Shown: positions 17,254 through 26,291 of the stretch, piece by piece
Layout of the letters: each line of letters starts with the position of its first letter
Numbering within the stretch: position 1 is the first letter of the stretch
Notes under the pieces: model-generated
Seen by the model: only the letters and a program-made list of their open reading frames with translations
What the model was told of the DNA's origin: nothing
Databases searched by the model: none
Translations under genes and position numbers: made by a program
DNA from: Spirosoma validum
GTDB lineage: Bacteria; Bacteroidota; Bacteroidia; Cytophagales; Spirosomataceae
NCBI RefSeq assembly: GCF_014699035.1
Contig: NZ_JACXAA010000011.1
Span: 124,001 to 188,000 of the forward strand
Length of the DNA: 64,000 nucleotides
Reading direction: 5' to 3'

Positions 17254-17950
17254 CGTTTTTTCGTTTGATTAAGTATGTACTTGCTCTGGCAAGCCGTTAA
17301 GAAGTTCATCTAACTGAGTAATCTCCGAAAAGTCAGGCGAAAAAAGGAGCCAGCTCGCCAGTTACAAAGGGCTGTAGAGCCCAACAGGTTGGTGGTCTTT
17401 AATAATTACTCTCCGAAATTCCCCTACTTCATTTACCATCTCTACTATCATTGTACAGTTGTTCAGAAAGTTCAACTAGAAAATGGCGTAAAAGCGCTTA
17501 GTAAGTAGTTGGCAAGCTAAACTGTTTGTAATTGACATGAGCCAGATAAATCATGTGCACCAATAAAAGGAAATGAAATCAGCCATATAACTATTTATAA
17601 TCTATCTACTAAATAGATTTATTTAGTAAAGAAATAAGCCAGCTAGCTGACTTTACTTGACGACCTTATTCCCTACAAGTGCTATAGAATTACAAAGATT
17701 ATTAGCAAATTTTAGTTCTCCAAGGAAAATGTCAGAAAATGACTATCAATCGTATACCTACTCTCCTATCGGGACATTGGACTATGCTACTGATCAATTG
17801 CTTCAGCTCCCATAAAATTCCATGATTACAGAGTGCGTCCCTACTCAACCAAACCTCTCTTTCTCGCACTCTTTCTGGTGGCGAAGACGTAAATCATCTA
17901 ACAGATGATCTGAGCATTCACCGCAGTTACCAGTAAATCTTCTGAAAAAA
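17254..17950. other. Intergenic region of about 700 bp between divergent DUF4395 and tetR genes
   Basis: No gene is supported. The left half is of mixed composition and contains a small hairpin, GGGCT-GTAG-AGCCC, at 17369-17382. The right half (about 17540-17800) is AT-rich, with AGCCAGCTAGCTGAC near 17638. It must carry the promoter for the leftward DUF4395 group. The tetR promoter and operator are listed separately. No repeat copy, tRNA or terminator with T-run was seen. Confidence 0.4.
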
Positions 17951-17993
17951 TAATGAACAACTATTGTTTACTAAACACTGTTCATTAAGTTTG
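17951..17993 (+). promoter_or_regulatory. tetR promoter with overlapping TetR operator
   Basis: TACTAAACACTGTTCATTAA at 17969-17988 recurs with one mismatch (C to G at the dyad centre) at 18645-18664, just upstream of the efflux operon. Its core, AACAcTGTT, is a perfect dyad, as expected for a TetR-type site. A wider inverted repeat, TAATGAACA (17951-17959) and TGTTCATTA (17979-17987), brackets the same place. A TAnnTTTG -7 box, TAAGTTTG, lies at 17986-17993 and overlaps the operator edge, so bound repressor would block the promoter. The start codon follows 20 bp later. Confidence 0.75.
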
Positions 17994-18012
17994 CATCGAT
18001 AACAAATAGGTG

Positions 18013-18630
18013 ATGGGAATCGTAGAGCGGAAAGAGCGGGAGCGGGAAGAAATGCGGAAGTTAATTCTTGACGCTGCCCGAAAGTTGTTTTTAGAGAATG
18101 GATTCGACAAGGTTAGCATCCGCAATATTGCCGATGAAATAGAATACAGCCCGGCCACAATCTATCTGTATTACAAGGACAAAAACGAGCTCTTTTTTGC
18201 TCTACACCAAACGGCGTTCACGAAGATGATTGAGGAGTTCGCTCCCATCGAACAAATTGAGCAGCCTATGGATAAACTCATTGAGATGGGACGGCTTTAC
18301 CTACGTTTCGCTTTTGAGAACCCTGAGCTATACGACCTGATGTTTATTATGACTGCCCCAATTGATGCGCTTGAGTGCCGTGAAGACATTTGGGATGATG
18401 GCGACCGCGCTTTCAGCATACTCCAACAGATTGTACAGGCATGCATTGATACAGGCACGATCAAACACCCTGACGCCGAGCAGGCCGCCCTAATGATATG
18501 GAGTTCAGTTCATGGCTTAGCTGCTTTGCATCTGCGTAGACGACTCAGCATGTTTGGCGAAGAACATGTTAAAACACTTGTGGATGAGACATTTAACTTA
18601 TTTCTAAATACGATAAAAAAGGGCTTGTAA
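18013..18630 (+). CDS. TetR/AcrR-family repressor of the downstream RND efflux operon
   Basis: 205 residues from the ATG at 18013; a GTG one codon earlier could also serve. The N-terminal helix-turn-helix (about residues 14-60) reads MRKLILDAARKLFLENGFDKVSIRNIADEIEYSPATIYLYYKDKNELFFAL, in full agreement with the TetR pattern. The C-terminal domain (about 70-200) is a helical ligand pocket with a TetR_C-type GRLYLRFAFENPELYDLMF region. An identical-type 20-bp operator lies on both sides of the gene: at its own promoter and 14 bp before the outer-membrane factor gene. The simplest reading is that it represses itself and the efflux operon until a toxic ligand binds. The ligand is unknown. Confidence 0.93.
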   Translation: MGIVERKEREREEMRKLILDAARKLFLENGFDKVSIRNIADEIEYSPATIYLYYKDKNELFFALHQTAFTKMIEEFAPIEQIEQPMDKLIEMGRLYLRFAFENPELYDLMFIMTAPIDALECREDIWDDGDRAFSILQQIVQACIDTGTIKHPDAEQAALMIWSSVHGLAALHLRRRLSMFGEEHVKTLVDETFNLFLNTIKKGL

Positions 18631-18644
18631 TTTTTTTATCCGTA

Positions 18645-18664
18645 TACTAAACAGTGTTCATTAA
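18645..18664 (+). promoter_or_regulatory. TetR operator before the RND efflux operon
   Basis: TACTAAACAGTGTTCATTAA matches the site upstream of tetR at 19 of 20 bases; the core AACAgTGTT is a perfect dyad. It ends 13 bp before the ATG of the outer-membrane factor, so bound TetR would obstruct transcription initiation or elongation. No clear TAnnTTTG box was found for this gene, so the operon may also be read from the tetR promoter. Confidence 0.75.
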
Positions 18665-18677
18665 CTAATACACGGTT

Positions 18678-20060
18678 ATGATACCTATAGCCAGATATTT
18701 TCTTTTACTACTAGTGGGATTGCCCTTATCCGCATGGGCACAACCATCGCCATCAGGTCCATCACTTATTCTGGAGAATTACATTCGCGAAGGGTTAGCC
18801 AGTAATCTTGCCCTACGACAGGAATCACTGGAAATTAGTCGGGTAAGTGAATCGGTCAATCAGGCGAAGTCGCTGTTTTATCCACGTATTGCTTTCAACC
18901 CGACTTATTCGCTGGCAGCAGGCGGGCGTCGGCTGGAATTTCCGGTGGGCGATTTACTCAATCCGGCGTATAGAACCCTTAATCAGATCATCGGTGCGGA
19001 ACGGTTTCCAACCAATATCCCTAACGTGAATGAGCTACTGGCTCCAAACAACTTTCACGACACAAAATTCACGGTTCAATACGCTTTATTCAACACAGAT
19101 ATTCAGTACAATTACCTTATTCAGAAACAATTACTCTCGGCCCAGGAAGCGCGTAGGCGTGTTGTCCAGAACGAACTTCGGTATACCATTTCAACGGCCT
19201 ATTACCAATATCTGCAAACGCTCGACGCGATTCGGATCTTCGAGAATTCACGTAACGTACTGAATCAGTTGACCCGCTTAAACGAAAAACTAGTCGCTAA
19301 CAATACAGCGACGAAAGAGGTCGTAACGTCTGCCCGATACGAAGTCAGCAAAGTAGATCAGCAGCTTGCCGTTGCAGAAAAAAATCGGGAAACGGCCCGC
19401 GCTTATTTCAATTTTCTCCTCAATCGCGAATTAACCGCGCCTGTCGAAGTCGATTCACTGCTTACAAAAATCCTGCCGGAATCGAAAGAAAGCCTCGCCG
19501 ATCTGCAACAGACCGCGTTACGTGGTCGGCAGGAGTTGGCTCAGTTGAATGGCTCGCTGGACGCTGCCCGAACGGCCGTGAAGCTGAACGAAGCCAATGC
19601 CAAAATCCCTAACGTTTATGTCGGCGCCAACACAGGCTTTCAGGGGTTCGGTTATACTTTTCAAAACCAGGCATACGTAGTAGGGCAGTTTGGTTTGCAG
19701 TGGGATTTGTTCCGGGGCTACGAAAAGCGCTCAAAGATCCAGCAGGCTAAAATTCAGACAGATGTGCTGCAAACAAGGCTTACCGAAGTGCAGCGGCAGA
19801 TTCAGCTACAGGTCTTGCAAGCGTATTATGATCTCGACGCAGCGACTGAAAGCTTGGCTGCGACGCAAAGTGGGGTCTTAAATGCAGACCAAACGTTCCG
19901 CGTCATCGATAGTAAATATCGTAATGGTCAATCCTTGCTGATCGAGTTTTTACGCTACCAGAACGACCGGTTAACAGCCCAAATCCAGCACTCGCTCGCC
20001 CGTATGGATATACTCGTAAAACGAGCTGCGCTGGATCGCGCCGTGGCAGTCAGTCAATGA
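18678..20060 (+). CDS. TolC-family outer-membrane efflux protein
   Basis: 460 residues, normal for TolC/OprM-type factors. The signal peptide ends at about residue 21 (LSAWAQ). Two OEP repeats follow: the first with YIREGLASNLALRQESLEISRVSESVNQAKSLFYPRI and the second with ALRGRQELAQLNGSLDAARTAVKLNEANAKIPNVYVGANTGF. Long alpha-helical segments rich in Q, A, L and R form the periplasmic tunnel (EVQRQIQLQVLQAYYDLDAATESL), and the typical SLLIEFLRYQNDRLTAQI lies near the end. It would form the outer-membrane channel of the tripartite pump encoded by the adaptor and RND genes downstream. It is the first gene after the TetR operator. Confidence 0.93.
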   Translation: MIPIARYFLLLLVGLPLSAWAQPSPSGPSLILENYIREGLASNLALRQESLEISRVSESVNQAKSLFYPRIAFNPTYSLAAGGRRLEFPVGDLLNPAYRTLNQIIGAERFPTNIPNVNELLAPNNFHDTKFTVQYALFNTDIQYNYLIQKQLLSAQEARRRVVQNELRYTISTAYYQYLQTLDAIRIFENSRNVLNQLTRLNEKLVANNTATKEVVTSARYEVSKVDQQLAVAEKNRETARAYFNFLLNRELTAPVEVDSLLTKILPESKESLADLQQTALRGRQELAQLNGSLDAARTAVKLNEANAKIPNVYVGANTGFQGFGYTFQNQAYVVGQFGLQWDLFRGYEKRSKIQQAKIQTDVLQTRLTEVQRQIQLQVLQAYYDLDAATESLAATQSGVLNADQTFRVIDSKYRNGQSLLIEFLRYQNDRLTAQIQHSLARMDILVKRAALDRAVAVSQ

Positions 20061-20070
20061 AGTATGTCCT

Positions 20071-20523
20071 ATGATAAATTATCCCACTGAGCTAATGATA
20101 CCGGCCTTTATTAACTCAATCATCTTGCTGTCAATCAGCGGTATCCATTTTTACTGGGGATTAGGTGGTCATTGGGGGCTCCAGGCTGCTTTACCCGAGC
20201 GCAATGGTACAAAAGCGTTTCAGCCAGGACGATTTGCTACGTTTAATGTGGCAATCATTTTTGCGGGTATGGCTCTATTTTATTTAGCTCGTATTGGTCG
20301 TTTTCCAATAGCCGATTCATGGATGCCTGACTGGTTAAATCACTACGGTCTTTGGCTGTTAACCGGCATTTTCCTCTTACGTGCTGTCGGCGACTTTTAC
20401 TACGTCGGTTTTTTTAAGCGAATACGCACCAGTCGGTTTGCCGAATTAGATACGAAATTTTATTCCCCGTTGTGTCTGCTACTTAGTTTCAACACCCTCC
20501 TGCTCATTTCTTTCCTGTCATAG
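20071..20523 (+). CDS. DUF3995-family small membrane protein within the efflux operon
   Basis: 150 residues with about four membrane segments: AFINSIILLSISGIHFYWGLGG, FATFNVAIIFAGMALFYLARIG, LNHYGLWLLTGIFLLRAVGDF and LCLLLSFNTLLLISFLS. The HFYWGLGGHWG motif and RAVGDFYYVGFFKR match the DUF3995 pattern. It starts 10 bp after the outer-membrane factor and ends 2 bp before the adaptor gene, so it is cotranscribed with the pump. RND tripartite pumps do not need such a subunit, so it may be an accessory protein or a passenger. An alternative ATG lies at 20095. Function unknown. Confidence 0.75.
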   Translation: MINYPTELMIPAFINSIILLSISGIHFYWGLGGHWGLQAALPERNGTKAFQPGRFATFNVAIIFAGMALFYLARIGRFPIADSWMPDWLNHYGLWLLTGIFLLRAVGDFYYVGFFKRIRTSRFAELDTKFYSPLCLLLSFNTLLLISFLS

Positions 20524-20525
20524 CC

Positions 20526-21581
20526 ATGAAAGCATTTTCTATTCTATTATCATTTTCACTGCTCATTACCGTATGGGCGTGCGGCAGCAAAGCCGAAAAA
20601 ACAACAGCGACAATTGAATCGGCCGATGAAACGATCGTACCTGTTAAACTGTCGCCCATTAGTACGGTCGTACGGGCAGAACCCGTCGTAGCCTCTGGGC
20701 TGGTTTCTTCAGCGCAGGAAGCAAGGCTGTCCTTCAAAGTTGGTGGCATTGTCGATCGCATGTTTGTCGAAGAAGGCCAGTCAGTTCGTAAAGGCCAGTT
20801 ATTGGCTACGCTCGACCTAACCGAAATCAATGCACAGGTAAGTCAGGCGCAACTGGCTAACGAGAAGGCGGACCGCGATCTGGGCCGCGTAAAAAGTCTC
20901 TACGCCGATACAGCGGCAACACTTGAGCAGCTCCAGAATGCAACTACCGGCACGAACGTAGCCAAGCAAAATCTGACCATCGCACAGTTCAACCGCAGTT
21001 ACGCCCAAATCCACTCGACCGTCGACGGTACCGTAACCCGTAAAGTTGCCAACGCGGGAGAATACATATCGCCGGGCGCTTCAGTTTACCAGATTTCGTC
21101 GAATCGGCGGAGCGACTGGGTCGTGCGGGTAGGCGTATCCGACAAAGACTGGGCGCGGCTGCGTCTGGGTAACCGCGCCAGCATTATGCTTGAAGCCTAC
21201 CCTGGCCAAACGTTTAATGGCACTATCAGCGAACTGGCCCAGGCTGCTGATCCTGTTAACAAGCTATACGAAGTAGAGGTCCGTATCAATCCAGGCTCAG
21301 CCAGGTTTGCGCCTGGCTTATTCGCCAAAGTAACGCTCGTTCCGACGCAGAGCCGAAGTTACACCCTTGTACCGGTAGAATCCATTGTTGAGGGAAATGG
21401 CAAAGAAGGCTTTGTCTACGTACTGGCCGAAGATCGGAAGCACGTCCGCAAACTGCCCGTTCAGATTGGCTTCCTGGATGGCGACAAGGTTTTGCTGGCC
21501 AATGGATTATCGGGTGTAAAAGACGTAGTGACGGCGGGGTCAGCTTTCCTCACGGAAGAAGCGCGTGTAGTTGTGAAATAA
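20526..21581 (+). CDS. RND efflux periplasmic adaptor (membrane fusion) lipoprotein
   Basis: 351 residues. The signal peptide ends in VWACGSK, with Cys19 as probable lipidation site. The adaptor has the AcrA/HlyD layout: first lipoyl half (RLSFKVGGIVDRMFVEEGQSVRKGQLLATLD), a short alpha-hairpin (about 95-150, EINAQVSQAQLANEKADRDLG), second lipoyl half (YAQIHSTVDGTVTRKVANAGEYISPG), a beta-barrel (VRVGVSDKDWARLRLGNRASIMLEAYPGQTFNGTI) and a membrane-proximal C-terminal part. It bridges the RND pump and the TolC-like channel. It follows the DUF3995 gene by 2 bp and precedes the pump gene by 63 bp. Confidence 0.93.
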   Translation: MKAFSILLSFSLLITVWACGSKAEKTTATIESADETIVPVKLSPISTVVRAEPVVASGLVSSAQEARLSFKVGGIVDRMFVEEGQSVRKGQLLATLDLTEINAQVSQAQLANEKADRDLGRVKSLYADTAATLEQLQNATTGTNVAKQNLTIAQFNRSYAQIHSTVDGTVTRKVANAGEYISPGASVYQISSNRRSDWVVRVGVSDKDWARLRLGNRASIMLEAYPGQTFNGTISELAQAADPVNKLYEVEVRINPGSARFAPGLFAKVTLVPTQSRSYTLVPVESIVEGNGKEGFVYVLAEDRKHVRKLPVQIGFLDGDKVLLANGLSGVKDVVTAGSAFLTEEARVVVK

Positions 21582-21644
21582 CCCTTTAAACACGGAGAAC
21601 GCAGAAGGCTCAACCTCTTTGTCATCTCTGTGAATAGAAAGCCT

Positions 21645-24600
21645 ATGAATTTATCCGAATTTTCCGTCAAAAACTGGCAGTTTATGCTGGTGCTGTTTCT
21701 GGGCGTAGCGGCCCTTGGCATCAACTCGCTCCTGAACATGCCTCGGAGCGAAGATCCTGAATTTACGGCACCCAGCTTTGCCGTAGCTGTCATTTATCCG
21801 GGCACCGATGCGCTCGACATGGAGAAGCTGGTTGTCGATCCGGGCGAAGCGCGCTTCAATGCCCTTGAAAACATGGGCCACGTCATTACAAACGTTGACG
21901 ATGGTCTGGCGGTGTTCCGGCTCGATTACGATTACGGCGTCGATCCTGATGAAAAATACCAGGAAGTCATTCGGGAAGTAAACGCGCTGAAAGCCGAACT
22001 CCCAACCGATATTTATCGAATCTCCATCAAGAAATTTTCGCCGACTGACGTAAATATTGTCCAGGTTGCCCTACTTTCCGAAGTCGCTTCGTCCAAAGAA
22101 TTGGGTGCGTATGCAGATAAACTAAAGAAGGAATTTGAGAAAATAAAAAGCCTGAAAAACGCTGAAAATTGGGGTTATCCGGCGTCGACGGTGCGAATCT
22201 CACTCAACATTGAGCGGATGGCTCAGAATGGGGTAGCTGTTAATCGACTAATTGGCGCATTACAGGCTGAGAATCTGAATATCCCCGGCGGAAGTATTCA
22301 GGCTGGAACACGGAAGTTTAACGTTAAAACGGCGGGTGATTACCAGTCCCTGGACGAGATACGTAACACCATTGTATCGACCAACGGGCAGAAGATCATT
22401 TACCTGCGCGACGTAGCGGATGTTGGTTTTAACTATGAAGATGAATCCCACATCACCCGCCTGAACGGGCATAGGGCGGTGCTCGTAACCGCTGGACAGA
22501 AAATCGGCGAAAACATTGCTAAGGTGGGCGAGCAGCTGAATCCGATCATTGATCGGTTTGCCAAAACATTACCGCCCCATATCTCGCTGGTTAAAAACTT
22601 TGACCAGACGGTTAGCGTCAATAAACGGCTCGATCATTTTCTACAGGATTTTGCGCTGGCCATTTTGCTCGTTTCACTCACGCTACTCCCGCTTGGTTTC
22701 CGGGCTGCGGTAGTCGTTATGATCTCGATTCCCTTATCCCTGGCAATTGGTCTGGCCGGGCTCGATTTTCTGGGCTTCAGTATCAATCAGTTAAGTATTG
22801 TCGGCCTGATTGTTGCCCTGGGGATTCTGGTAGATGACTCCATTGTGGTTGTCGAAAACATCGAGCGCTATCTCCGCGAAGGTTACTCAAAGCGCGAGGC
22901 TGCGATCAAAGCAACCAGTCAGATTACTCTGGCCGTTATTGGCTGTACCACTACGTTGATTTTGGCCTTTTTACCCCTTCTTTTCCTACCAGAAGCCTCC
23001 GGCGATTTTATCCGCTCACTACCGATGGCCGTTGTGACGACGATTCTGGCGTCGTTACTCGTCTCGCTGACGATTGTGCCCTTTCTCTCAAGCCGGATTC
23101 TGCGGGAAGAGCACAATCCCGAAGGCAATATTTTCATGCGCGCACTGAAGCGAATTATCAGTGGCTCTTACAGTCGCCTGCTGCACTGGGGACTCCGTCA
23201 TCCGGTCGTCACGTTGCTTTTCGCAGGTGTATTGTTTACAGGAGCATTATACATGTTTAAGATCGTTGGTTTTGCCTTGTTTCCATCGTCTGAAAAACCT
23301 CAGTTTCTAATTAACATCGAAACGCCCGATGGAACCAGTCTGTCCGAAACCGACCGTGTCGCTCGCTACGTTGAAGGTGCACTAAAACGGGAACCTGACG
23401 TCAAATACATCACCACGAACGTAGGTCGTGGACAGCCTCGGATTTACTACAACATCATCCAACGTAATGAATCGCCGAATTATGCCCAGTTTTATGTACA
23501 GTTGGTTGACATAGAACCGGCGGATAAACGAGTGCTGATTGACAAACTGCGCGAGCGATTTAAGTATTACCCGAACGCTAAAATTGAAGTAAAAGACTTT
23601 GAGCAAGGCCCCGACCAGGATGCGCCCGTAGCGGTTCGGGTATTCGGCGAAAACCTTGATACGTTAAAAGTGATGGCAGCTCGGGTAGAAACCGCTTTTA
23701 AACAAACACCCGGCCTGATTTACGTAAACAATCCACTCGCGAATCAGAAAACGGATCTGCGGGTCCGTATCAACAAGGAAAAAGCTGGGCTCTTAGGCAT
23801 TTCAGTCGCCGACGTAAACCGAACGATCCGACTGGCCATTGCGGGTCTGAACGTAGGAACGTTTAAAGAACCGAACGGCGATGATTACACCATTAACGTA
23901 ACCTTGCCAAAAGGAAAAACAGCTGACCAGCGTGTCCTTAGCGACCTCTACGTCAATACGTTAACTGGTTCAGCTGTACCCTTACGACAGATTGCAGATC
24001 TGGAATTTGAAAGCAACATGAATCAGATTCGCCACTACGACAAAGACCGGTACGTCATGATCACTGGTTTTGTGAAAACGGGGTATCTGGTCGATAATGT
24101 GTTCAACGACGTACTATCGAAGTTAGGCAGGATGAAATTTCCGAATGGATTCAGCTACAAAGCTGCAGGCGAATTGGAAAGCCGGGAGAAATCATTCGGT
24201 GGGTTGACTACGATTATTCTCGTTACCATTTTTGGATTCATAGCTGTGCTGGTTCTGGAATTCGGTACGTTCAAAAGTACGCTGATCGTGCTATCCGTCA
24301 TTCCGTTAGGTGTTATCGGGGCTGTACTGGCGCTGTATTTCACCGGAAATCCATTCTCTTTCGTAGCGGTGATTGGGTTGATTGCCCTGATTGGTATTGA
24401 AGTCAAAAACTCGATTCTGCTGGTGGATTTTACCAATCATTTACGTGAAGAGGGAATGTCGCTGATCGACGCCATTCAGGAAGCGGGCGAAATTCGATTT
24501 GTGCCGATTGTACTCACCTCACTAACGGCCATTGGCGGGCTGATTCCGCTAGCCATTGAAGGCAACCCACTCTACTCACCACTAGCCTGGGTACTTATCG

Positions 24601-24716
24601 GTGGGCTGATTTCCAGTACGTTGTTATCTCGTGTCGTTACACCCGTACTTTACAAATTACTCCCACCTCGCGTAGAGATAAAGGCTGTTCCAACAAGAGA
24701 GCCGGAACTTGCCTAG
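21645..24716 (+). CDS. RND-family multidrug efflux transporter, inner-membrane pump
   Basis: 1023 residues from the ATG at 21645; an upstream in-frame GTG at 21630 would add five residues and looks unlikely. The layout is the classic HAE-1/AcrB one: membrane helix 1 (NWQFMLVLFLGVAALGINSLL), a large periplasmic domain, helices 2-6, a second periplasmic domain and helices 7-12. The proton-relay aspartates are Asp397 and Asp398 in ALGILVDDSIVVVENIER, and GIEVKNSILLVDF lies in the second half. MNMPRSEDPEF-type sequences near residue 30 are common in Bacteroidota and proteobacterial relatives of the MexF/AcrB clade. It exports toxic compounds using the proton gradient. Substrate specificity cannot be told from sequence. 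The three-hairpin repeat begins just before its stop codon. Confidence 0.95.
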   Translation: MNLSEFSVKNWQFMLVLFLGVAALGINSLLNMPRSEDPEFTAPSFAVAVIYPGTDALDMEKLVVDPGEARFNALENMGHVITNVDDGLAVFRLDYDYGVDPDEKYQEVIREVNALKAELPTDIYRISIKKFSPTDVNIVQVALLSEVASSKELGAYADKLKKEFEKIKSLKNAENWGYPASTVRISLNIERMAQNGVAVNRLIGALQAENLNIPGGSIQAGTRKFNVKTAGDYQSLDEIRNTIVSTNGQKIIYLRDVADVGFNYEDESHITRLNGHRAVLVTAGQKIGENIAKVGEQLNPIIDRFAKTLPPHISLVKNFDQTVSVNKRLDHFLQDFALAILLVSLTLLPLGFRAAVVVMISIPLSLAIGLAGLDFLGFSINQLSIVGLIVALGILVDDSIVVVENIERYLREGYSKREAAIKATSQITLAVIGCTTTLILAFLPLLFLPEASGDFIRSLPMAVVTTILASLLVSLTIVPFLSSRILREEHNPEGNIFMRALKRIISGSYSRLLHWGLRHPVVTLLFAGVLFTGALYMFKIVGFALFPSSEKPQFLINIETPDGTSLSETDRVARYVEGALKREPDVKYITTNVGRGQPRIYYNIIQRNESPNYAQFYVQLVDIEPADKRVLIDKLRERFKYYPNAKIEVKDFEQGPDQDAPVAVRVFGENLDTLKVMAARVETAFKQTPGLIYVNNPLANQKTDLRVRINKEKAGLLGISVADVNRTIRLAIAGLNVGTFKEPNGDDYTINVTLPKGKTADQRVLSDLYVNTLTGSAVPLRQIADLEFESNMNQIRHYDKDRYVMITGFVKTGYLVDNVFNDVLSKLGRMKFPNGFSYKAAGELESREKSFGGLTTIILVTIFGFIAVLVLEFGTFKSTLIVLSVIPLGVIGAVLALYFTGNPFSFVAVIGLIALIGIEVKNSILLVDFTNHLREEGMSLIDAIQEAGEIRFVPIVLTSLTAIGGLIPLAIEGNPLYSPLAWVLIGGLISSTLLSRVVTPVLYKLLPPRVEIKAVPTREPELA

Positions 24717-24861
24717 AAGTTGTTTGATTTCGTGAGGGCAGGTTCTCAAACCTGCCCTGTGAGGACGGTTTGCCGTTGCGATTCATAAAACCGAATGGTT
24801 CTTGATGGTTCGGTTTTATGAAACCTCACCGAGTCAGATTGAAGAATCTGACTCCACGAAA
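24715..24861. repeat. Three-hairpin modular repeat element, copy 1
   Basis: AGAAGTTGTTT starts the element (24715-24725). Then come a first stem, AGGGCAGGTT (24735-24744) with AACCTGCCCT (24749-24758) and loop CTCA; a central stem of 14 perfect pairs (24782-24795 with 24809-24822, loop of 13); and a third stem, AGTCAGATT (24832-24840) with AATCTGACT (24845-24853) and loop GAAG. TTTCGTG (24728-24734) and CACGAAA (24855-24861) form an outer inverted repeat. The left arm of the central stem is interrupted by 17 bp (24765-24781). It lies at the end of the RND gene and may act in termination. See copy 2 at 44850-45021. Confidence 0.8.
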
Positions 24862-24945
24862 CGGACTGAATGACCTAGCTCAAACTCTTTTGTAAGAATA
24901 AAGCAGCATACAATCATTGATCAACAATTGCTGACTGTTTTATTC

Positions 24946-26226
24946 TCATCGAATCAGCACTTTAATCGTCTGTTTCTGACCATTCATTTGTACGTTGATC
25001 CAATATATTCCCGGAGTCAGGGGGTGGTTAAATAGTAGATCGGCCGAACCCGGCTGCCGTTCCAGACGCAGATTGACCGGCTGTCCCATTGCATCGAACA
25101 GTTGAATTACGGCGCTATCGGCATTCCAGAGCCGCAAATGAATTCGGTCAGGATTAGCTGGATTCGGGAATAGGGTTACAACGGGTTCATCAGCCTTTAG
25201 TATAGCCGAGATAGGTTTGTACTCGTGAACGGTTCCATCGAGATCAATTTGTTTCAGGCGATAATAGTTGACTCCCGGCTGAGGATTTAGATCCGTCAGG
25301 CCATAATTTTGCCGCTCATCGGTGGTGCCTTTGGCGATAACTTCACCTACTTCTACATACTCGCTTAAATCAGCACTACGTTCGATGACGAAACGATCGG
25401 CATTTCGTTCCATAGTTGTTGACCAGGCCAGTTGAACGCGGTCGCCTTCGGGTTTCGCGGTGAATGAAAGAAGCGTAACCGGTAGAACCCCGTTAATGTC
25501 CCTGATACGTATATCACCTATCTGCATCACACCCACACCATCGTTGATCCTGAATTTGAAGTTGTTGATCGTCTGGCCAGGTGTTAGGACGGATTGGTCA
25601 TTAGCAAACTTTATTGTACCAATCCATATATCATAGGTATCATCCGGTAAGGTTTCCATTGAGCCAGTAGGTGACACATAATTGAGTGTGGCACCCGAAT
25701 TGTTCATGGCAAATGTAATAGTCTGACGACCAGAAAAGGAAGCACTCGTAGTACCTCCCCCACCACTTGGGACCGTACGAACTTGAAATTGACCCGAACC
25801 GGCGGGTGATAAGGCGATACCAAGTCGGGCATACGTATCACCATTATTGGGATTTGTCGGACCAGAACTAAATCCACTGCCTACGTAAAACATGACGGCA
25901 CTTGTTGCAGTTACGGCTGGGTCGTTCGATATAGCTTCAAAGCTGAACTGTACATGCAGCGACGTAGGAGTACCGGAAAAATTTGAGGAACGGGATATAT
26001 ATCCTGTGCCGCTATCGGTTGGTCTTGTGAATTGAACAGCATTATTGGTAATCGTAGCGCTTAATCCGGCTAAGCCATTGACTTGATTGTTATTGGGCGT
26101 AGAACTAACGTAAGAAGAAGGCGTTCCACCTGCCGAAAAATTCTGTTCAAAATAAGTTGTTTGTCCGTTGACCTTGCCCACTGCACTTAAAAGCAACAGG
26201 GTGCAAATCTTGTAAACTTTCTCCAT
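24946..26226 (-). CDS. T9SS-exported surface protein with type A C-terminal sorting domain
   Basis: 426 residues. A signal peptide (about 1-21, SAVGKVNGQ) precedes a low-complexity Ser/Thr/Asn/Gly-rich beta region (about 25-240). The passage LPVTLLSFTAKPEGDRVQLAWSTTMERNADRFVIERS and NYYRLKQIDLDGTVHEY is a fibronectin-like linker very common before sorting domains in Cytophagales. The last about 75 residues (VVTLFPNPANPDRIHL, LFDAMGQPV, LTPGIYWINVQMNGQKQTIKVLIR) are the T9SS type A domain, cleaved when the protein is exported and attached to the surface. No catalytic motif is recognisable. Its neighbours on both sides are unrelated. The function of the N-terminal half is unknown. Confidence 0.88.
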   Translation of the reverse strand: MEKVYKICTLLLLSAVGKVNGQTTYFEQNFSAGGTPSSYVSSTPNNNQVNGLAGLSATITNNAVQFTRPTDSGTGYISRSSNFSGTPTSLHVQFSFEAISNDPAVTATSAVMFYVGSGFSSGPTNPNNGDTYARLGIALSPAGSGQFQVRTVPSGGGGTTSASFSGRQTITFAMNNSGATLNYVSPTGSMETLPDDTYDIWIGTIKFANDQSVLTPGQTINNFKFRINDGVGVMQIGDIRIRDINGVLPVTLLSFTAKPEGDRVQLAWSTTMERNADRFVIERSADLSEYVEVGEVIAKGTTDERQNYGLTDLNPQPGVNYYRLKQIDLDGTVHEYKPISAILKADEPVVTLFPNPANPDRIHLRLWNADSAVIQLFDAMGQPVNLRLERQPGSADLLFNHPLTPGIYWINVQMNGQKQTIKVLIR

Positions 26227-26291
26227 AAGAAGGTATCGTTAGGATGAATATCCTTTTCGACATCATTCTTTTCAGAAAGTCATTCAGTCGC

